From positions 1 through 8,597 of the forward strand of contig JAKAWM010000094.1 of NCBI GenBank assembly GCA_021827285.1: 8,597 bases of DNA, read 5' to 3'. The DNA is from Actinomycetes bacterium. GTDB taxonomy: Bacteria; Actinomycetota; Acidimicrobiia; Acidimicrobiales; Palsa-688. How positions within the stretch are numbered: position 1 is the first letter of the stretch; each line of letters opens with the position of its first letter. Below are positions 5,022-8,597 of the stretch, piece after piece. The position numbers and the translations under genes are program-made. The notes below the pieces were generated by a model. It saw nothing but the letters and a program-made list of their open reading frames with translations. It made no database searches and was not told the origin of the DNA.

Positions 5022-6818
5022 ATGAGCAATCGACGTCCCGGCTCCGCACGCCCTCGACCGCACCGCCGCCAGGCTGAGCAAAACGCCGCGAAGACCCCGG
5101 TGCTCCTCTCTGCCTGCATGATCGTGAAGGACGAAGAGAAGGCGCTCCCTGACTGCTTCGAGTCTCTTCATCACTTGGTCGACGAGGTCGTCGTGTACGA
5201 CACCGGATCAACTGACGGTACGGTGTCCCTTTCCAAACGTGCCGGTGCCCGGGTGGTGCCGGGTTACTGGGACGACGATTTTGCCCGAGCACGCAACGAC
5301 AGCCTGCGGCAGTGCCGCGGTGACTGGGTGCTTTGGATCGACGCCGACGAGCGCTTCGTTTGCCCTAACATCGCCCAGTTACGCAGCGCTCTGGCCCAGG
5401 TAGGTACTGACGCGCTAGCCGTTGAGATCTACAACCTGGGGGACGACCCTGACGACACAAACGTCAACGTCCACCGCGCTCTACGCATGTTCCGCAGGAA
5501 CCGTTGCCAATGGTACGGCTCGATCCATGAACAGGTGGACCTCCTCCCGGACGAGACCGGTCCGCTGCAAGCCACACCGCTGAAAGGCGCGCACATTAAC
5601 CATATCGGCTACCGGCAGAGCATCGTGCAGGGCCGGGACAAACTGATGCGCAACCTCCGGTTGGCGGAAGCCGCTCTGGCCCGCAACGAGGCGCACCCCG
5701 GCCAGGAGGGAGTGGCCGAGATGAACGTGGGGCGCGCCCTCGCCGCGCTCGGCCGTTACGAGGAGGCGCAGTCCCACTTCGATGCTGCGCTCTTGGAGGC
5801 TCGGCCGGGCATCACCATGAGGGCGGTCCTGCTTTTCTCGGGACAGAACCTGGTTTCGGTCGGCCGGCTCGACCAAGCCGTGGACGTAGCGCGAAGGCTC
5901 CGAGACCACTCCCAAGACAAGAGCCTCGGCTACTACCTCGAAGCACTGGCCGTCCGTCGCATGGGCCAACCGGTGGCCGCATTGGAACTGTTCGCCAAGG
6001 TCAGTGACCTGACCAACGAGGACGGTTTCGTCTTCCCGACCGCCCTGCTGAGGGCCGAGCGCGCGGGCACGTTGCTGGAAGCTGGCCAGGCCGACGCGGC
6101 CGCTGACGAGCTGGCGCTGCTGGTTGAAGAGTCGCCGGAGGTCCCGGCAGTGCGCGTAGCGCTCAAGGTGTTCGCTGCGACGGGCAAGTCGTTCGAGGAC
6201 CTTGTGTCGGTGATGCCCGAGAACCGGCTCGACAAATTGGCGGCCGCCTTGCTGCTCGTACCGCCTGTCCTCGCCGACCCAGCCGCTGAGGCGTTGTTCC
6301 GGAGGTTCGGCGCAAAGCCGCAGATACTTGCGGCGGCTATCCGGTTTGCACCTATGGTGGCCGCGTCACGCGCCCTTGAGTGGTCGGCCCGGCTACGTTC
6401 TATAGGGATGGCCGAACCCTGCCCTCTTATCGCCCAGGCCCGGATCGACTTGCTGGACGTCCATGCCCGGCTACGGGCCGCATGGACAGCCCACGCCGCT
6501 TTTGGAGACGAGCGTGGAGCCGCGTTGGCCCGGCAACTGGCGCCCGGGCTGCACGAAGACCAGTTAGCCAGCGTAATGGCCGAGGTAAGCGTGCTAGACC
6601 CCGATCTGACTTGGGACTTCGCTCTCGCGGCTGCGGCAGAGGGGGCGCCCGAGTCCGGGCCGGTGGGGACGCCCGAGGCCCGCCGCCGGGCCATCGCTGC
6701 CGCCCTCTTCGATCTCGGCTACGGCGAGCTCAGCACGCAAATCGCGAACCAACTACCGGGACAGGACGGCGGCAGTGGTCGCAACGCTCAGCTAGTGGCC
6801 ACGGGCGCCGATAGCTGA
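5022..6818 (+). CDS. GT2 glycosyltransferase with TPR-like repeat C-terminus
   Basis: A 598-residue two-part protein. After an Arg-rich lead (1-24), residues 27 to about 130 are a GT-A family 2 domain. They include SACMIVKDEEKALPDCFESL, VVYDTGSTDGT with Asp60 and Asp65, FARARNDSL, and the metal-binding DxD as WIDADERF (Asp107, Asp109). MFRRNRCQWYGSIHEQVDLL follows, a block typical of GT2 proteins fused to tetratricopeptide repeats. From about residue 234 come TPR-like helices (MNVGRALAALGRYEEAQSHF, then an AGQADAAADEL unit). The last 200 residues are helical, Ala/Leu-rich and unassigned. TPR modules in glycosyltransferases often hold a protein acceptor, and the gene ends 69 nt before flagellin, so a flagellin glycosyltransferase is a reasonable inference. 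The start ATG 5022 has only a weak AGGCGA upstream. It is separated from the GT4 gene by 120 nt, so it may have its own promoter. Confidence 0.85.
   Translation: MSNRRPGSARPRPHRRQAEQNAAKTPVLLSACMIVKDEEKALPDCFESLHHLVDEVVVYDTGSTDGTVSLSKRAGARVVPGYWDDDFARARNDSLRQCRGDWVLWIDADERFVCPNIAQLRSALAQVGTDALAVEIYNLGDDPDDTNVNVHRALRMFRRNRCQWYGSIHEQVDLLPDETGPLQATPLKGAHINHIGYRQSIVQGRDKLMRNLRLAEAALARNEAHPGQEGVAEMNVGRALAALGRYEEAQSHFDAALLEARPGITMRAVLLFSGQNLVSVGRLDQAVDVARRLRDHSQDKSLGYYLEALAVRRMGQPVAALELFAKVSDLTNEDGFVFPTALLRAERAGTLLEAGQADAAADELALLVEESPEVPAVRVALKVFAATGKSFEDLVSVMPENRLDKLAAALLLVPPVLADPAAEALFRRFGAKPQILAAAIRFAPMVAASRALEWSARLRSIGMAEPCPLIAQARIDLLDVHARLRAAWTAHAAFGDERGAALARQLAPGLHEDQLASVMAEVSVLDPDLTWDFALAAAAEGAPESGPVGTPEARRRAIAAALFDLGYGELSTQIANQLPGQDGGSGRNAQLVATGADS
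6788..6813 (+). promoter_or_regulatory. Possible sigma-28-type flagellar promoter
   Basis: GCCGATA (6807-6813) matches the first seven bases of the sigma-28/SigD -10 consensus (GCCGATAA or GCCGATAT). TCAG (6788-6791) lies 15 nt upstream, the usual spacing, but matches the TAAA -35 core at only two of four bases. The element sits within the last codons of the GT2 gene and would start transcription near 6820, about 68 nt before the flagellin ATG. The -10 match is good and the -35 is weak. Confidence 0.35.
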
Positions 6819-6821
6819 AGA

Positions 6822-6837
6822 GGTCCCACCCGGGACC
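6822..6837 (+). promoter_or_regulatory. Hairpin in the GT2-flagellin gap
   Basis: GGTCCC (6822-6827) pairs perfectly with GGGACC (6832-6837) around the loop ACCC, starting 4 nt after the GT2 stop codon. There is no U-tract, so it is a poor terminator. If transcription starts near 6820 it would be the 5'-terminal stem-loop of the flagellin mRNA, a structure that commonly stabilises messages. Confidence 0.4.
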
Positions 6838-6878
6838 AGTGACCAGGACGCTCAAGGAAGGGCGCCCTCTGACCCCAC

Positions 6879-6883
6879 GGAGG
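6879..6883 (+). promoter_or_regulatory. Strong Shine-Dalgarno sequence of flagellin
   Basis: GGAGG at 6879-6883, within GGAGGAG, precedes the ATG at 6888 by 4 nt. It is among the strongest ribosome binding sites in the window and suits a highly expressed gene. It fixes the start and overlaps an ANGGA motif (6877-6881) of the kind bound by CsrA. Confidence 0.65.
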
Positions 6884-6887
6884 AGAA

Positions 6888-8354
6888 ATGGGTCTCGATA
6901 TCGTCACCAACATAATGGCACAGGACGCCTCGAACAACCTGTCGGTGAACGAGGCGAACATGCAGAACAGCTTGCAGAAGCTGTCTTCTGGTTACCAGAT
7001 CAACAAAGCCGCTGACGACGCGTCCGGCCTGGTCATCAGCCAGCACCTCCAGGCGCAGATCGGTGGTTTCCAGCAAGCTCAGGCCAACACCCAAAGCGCC
7101 ATCAACGTCGTGCAGACAGCTGACGGCGCGCTCAACGAGGTCGGGGCCATCCTGCAGCGCATCAACACGCTGGCTGTCGAATCTGCCAACACGAGCGCCA
7201 CTGACTCGACCGCCCAGCAAGCCGCCCAGGCCGAGGTCAACCAGTCGCTCGAGTCCCTGGTGAACATCGCCCAGACGACCGTCTACGGCAACAACAAGCT
7301 GCTGGTGAACGCGAACGGAACCAGCGCGACAGTGAACTACACCTTCCAGGTCGGTGCCGACAATTCAAGCGCCAGCCAGGTGGCCTTCTCGGTGTCGGCC
7401 CTCAACCTGGCTAACCTGGGCTTGGTCACCGACTCGCTCAGCTTGGCATCAGGCGCCACCTCAGACGGCATAGCCAGCATCAGTGGCTCGGGGCTGGCGG
7501 TCGGCGCAGGCTTTACGGTGGCTCTCAGCGCCGCTACGGGGGCCACGATTACCGGCGCCACCGGCAGCCTGTCCAGCACCGGCATAGTCTGGGGCAGCAG
7601 CACCAGCGCCGTCACGCTTACAGTCGACGGGTCAGCCGTACTCGTCACCTTCGACGCTAATACCACCTACACCCTGGCATCGGTTGCTTGGAACATCACC
7701 AGCGACGTAGGGTCTGTTTCGGGCCTGTACGGCACCTCTGTCACCGTGAACGCGCTGGCTAGCGGGATCACGATCCAGGACAATACCGAGCTAGGCAACC
7801 TCAGCACCCTAAGTGTTTCCGGGAGTACGGCCAACCTCGCCAGCCTGGGCCTATCGGCAACCACGGTCACCGGCGCTGAGGCCGGGATCTCGATCAACGG
7901 AGGTACCGTGGAGAGTCTCACCCAGGCTCAGAACGTCAGCGGCACCACTGTCGGCTACGCCGTAGGGGGTAGCACTCTCAGCCTGACCCTCAATGGGCCG
8001 TTGACCTCAGCAACGTTCCTCGCCACGGCCAACTACAACGGCTATCAGGACCTCAACCTGGTCAACTTCTCGGTCACATCGTCCACGGCTATCACGACTA
8101 TCGGCAGTGCCATCCAGACCGTGTCGGCCATGCGAGGCACCCTCGGCGCTTACCAGAACGAGCTCCAGCACGTCTCGGACAACGAGAGCGTGATGATCCA
8201 GAACCTGCAGGCCTCGAACGCCCAGATCGCGGACACCAACATGGCGTCCCAGATGGTCACCTTCACCCAGGACCAGGTCCTGGTGCAAGCGGGCGTCTCG
8301 ATGCTGGCCCAGGCCAACCAGATACCACAAATGGTGCTCAAGCTCATCGGCTAG
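6888..8354 (+). CDS. fliC: Flagellin, with low-charge Ser/Thr-rich central domain
   Basis: A 488-residue flagellar filament subunit, exported through the flagellar type III system with no cleaved signal. The N-terminal D0/D1 region (1 to about 140) has NNLSVNEANMQNSLQKLSSG, INKAADDASGLVIS, INVVQTADGALNEVGAILQR and YGNNKLL. The C-terminal D1/D0 region (about 396-488) has TIGSAIQTVSAMRGTLGAYQ, ASQMVTFTQDQVLVQAG and ends QANQIPQMVLKLIG. Both are clear flagellin signatures. The central region (141-400) is about 31% Ser/Thr and variable, as expected for the exposed D2/D3 part and for O-glycosylation. It is odd in charge: Lys31, Lys40, Arg91, Lys137, Arg416 and Lys485 are the only basic Lys/Arg residues, against 27 Asp/Glu. 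Two Trp (235, 268) are unusual for flagellin, and there is no Cys. It is preceded by a strong ribosome binding site and followed by a hairpin terminator, so it can be monocistronic. Confidence 0.96.
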   Translation: MGLDIVTNIMAQDASNNLSVNEANMQNSLQKLSSGYQINKAADDASGLVISQHLQAQIGGFQQAQANTQSAINVVQTADGALNEVGAILQRINTLAVESANTSATDSTAQQAAQAEVNQSLESLVNIAQTTVYGNNKLLVNANGTSATVNYTFQVGADNSSASQVAFSVSALNLANLGLVTDSLSLASGATSDGIASISGSGLAVGAGFTVALSAATGATITGATGSLSSTGIVWGSSTSAVTLTVDGSAVLVTFDANTTYTLASVAWNITSDVGSVSGLYGTSVTVNALASGITIQDNTELGNLSTLSVSGSTANLASLGLSATTVTGAEAGISINGGTVESLTQAQNVSGTTVGYAVGGSTLSLTLNGPLTSATFLATANYNGYQDLNLVNFSVTSSTAITTIGSAIQTVSAMRGTLGAYQNELQHVSDNESVMIQNLQASNAQIADTNMASQMVTFTQDQVLVQAGVSMLAQANQIPQMVLKLIG

Positions 8355-8380
8355 TTCGACTCGGGCTAGCCAATGATCAG

Positions 8381-8424
8381 CCAAGCAAGCGGCCGGCCGG
8401 CACGAACTGGCCGGCCGCTCTTGG
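8381..8424 (+). terminator. Strong hairpin terminator after flagellin
   Basis: AGCGGCCGGCC (8388-8398) pairs perfectly with GGCCGGCCGCT (8409-8419) around a 10-nt loop. The stem continues with CCAAG (8381-8385) and CTTGG (8420-8424) across a 2-nt bulge on the left arm. Sixteen base pairs starting 26 nt after the stop codon fit transcription termination. The following bases (TTGAGC) hold no long U-tract, as is common in high-GC Actinobacteria. Confidence 0.75.
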
Positions 8425-8485
8425 TTGAGCTCAGCAACGGACGAACCTAGGTATGTGAGCCAGAGCGGAGGAAGGCAGATTCATT

Positions 8486-8597
8486 ATGTCGCTCAGCAGC
8501 AGTAGCACAACACAGCTCGGTTACATCGATACGGCCCAGACCCTGGCGGGCCTCCTGGGGACCTCCAACACCGGGCTCATGTCGGGTGGCCCTCCCA
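8486..8597 (+). CDS. 5' end of an unidentified Ser-rich protein gene (partial)
   Basis: An open frame begins at ATG 8486 and runs off the right edge after 37 full codons. It is preceded by GGAGGAAGG (8467-8475), whose GAAGG part lies 10 nt before the ATG. The protein begins MSLSSSSTTQLGYIDTAQTL, then AGLLGTSNTGLMSGGPP. It has no lipobox or obvious membrane segment. The Ser/Thr-rich, unstructured start resembles those of exported flagellar axial proteins, which are often encoded beside flagellin, but no family motif is visible. I cannot name it. The flagellin terminator separates it from the upstream gene, so it should have its own promoter. Confidence 0.55.
   Translation, partial: MSLSSSSTTQLGYIDTAQTLAGLLGTSNTGLMSGGPP

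Noticed and set aside
4430..5174. Long open frames on both strands across the GT4 end and the following gap
   Set aside because: Both overlap clear GT4 or GT2 coding sequence and have low-complexity Arg/Pro/Ala-rich translations.
5933..6694. 253-codon open frame antisense to the GT2 gene
   Set aside because: Ala/Ser/Arg-rich composition typical of the opposite strand of a GC-rich gene; no motif or ribosome binding site seen.
8425..8453. TTGAGC-17 nt-TAGGTA as a promoter for the last gene
   Set aside because: Spacing is right, but the -10 matches TATAAT at only two positions and the -35 overlaps the end of the flagellin terminator.

Overview
The window is high-GC bacterial DNA with compact, often overlapping genes. 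Two antitoxin genes have a -10-like hexamer exactly 6 nt before the ATG, which predicts leaderless transcripts, a common feature of Actinobacteria. A flagellin gene shows that the organism is probably motile. Together these suggest a flagellated actinobacterium. I cannot place it more finely; the low-charge flagellin would suit an acidophilic lineage, but that is speculation.

Left part (1-1650): the end of an unidentified gene (stop at 93-95), then two toxin-antitoxin (TA) modules facing each other. vapBC (232-833, plus strand) pairs a Phd/YefM-type antitoxin with a PIN-domain RNase. mazEF (1454-889, minus strand) pairs a ribbon-helix-helix antitoxin with a MazF/PemK-type RNase. In both pairs the antitoxin comes first and overlaps the toxin start by a few bases. 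A hairpin lies in the short gap between the two toxin 3' ends. A 39-bp near-exact copy of an internal vapC segment lies beyond mazEF (1543-1581), a scar of duplication or recombination.

Middle and right part (1670-8354, plus strand): a glycan-to-flagellum block. It holds a GT-B glycosyltransferase, UDP-galactopyranose mutase (makes UDP-galactofuranose), a GT4 glycosyltransferase, a large GT2 glycosyltransferase with TPR-like repeats, and flagellin. The first two overlap by 3 nt and the third follows after about 35 nt, so these three probably form an operon. The GT2 gene follows a 120-nt gap and ends 69 nt before flagellin. The simplest reading is that UDP-Galf and the three transferases build a glycan, plausibly one attached to the Ser/Thr-rich central region of the flagellin. 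The genes could instead serve a capsule or cell-wall glycan.

The flagellin has typical D0/D1 ends but only 6 Lys/Arg in 488 residues. Its upstream region holds a possible sigma-28-type -10 element inside the 3' end of the GT2 gene, a 5'-UTR hairpin, and GGA motifs that include the Shine-Dalgarno sequence. A strong GC-rich hairpin follows the gene. The start of another Ser-rich protein runs off the right edge. No gene-free stretch exceeds 300 bases, and I saw no tRNA, rRNA, CRISPR array or insertion sequence.
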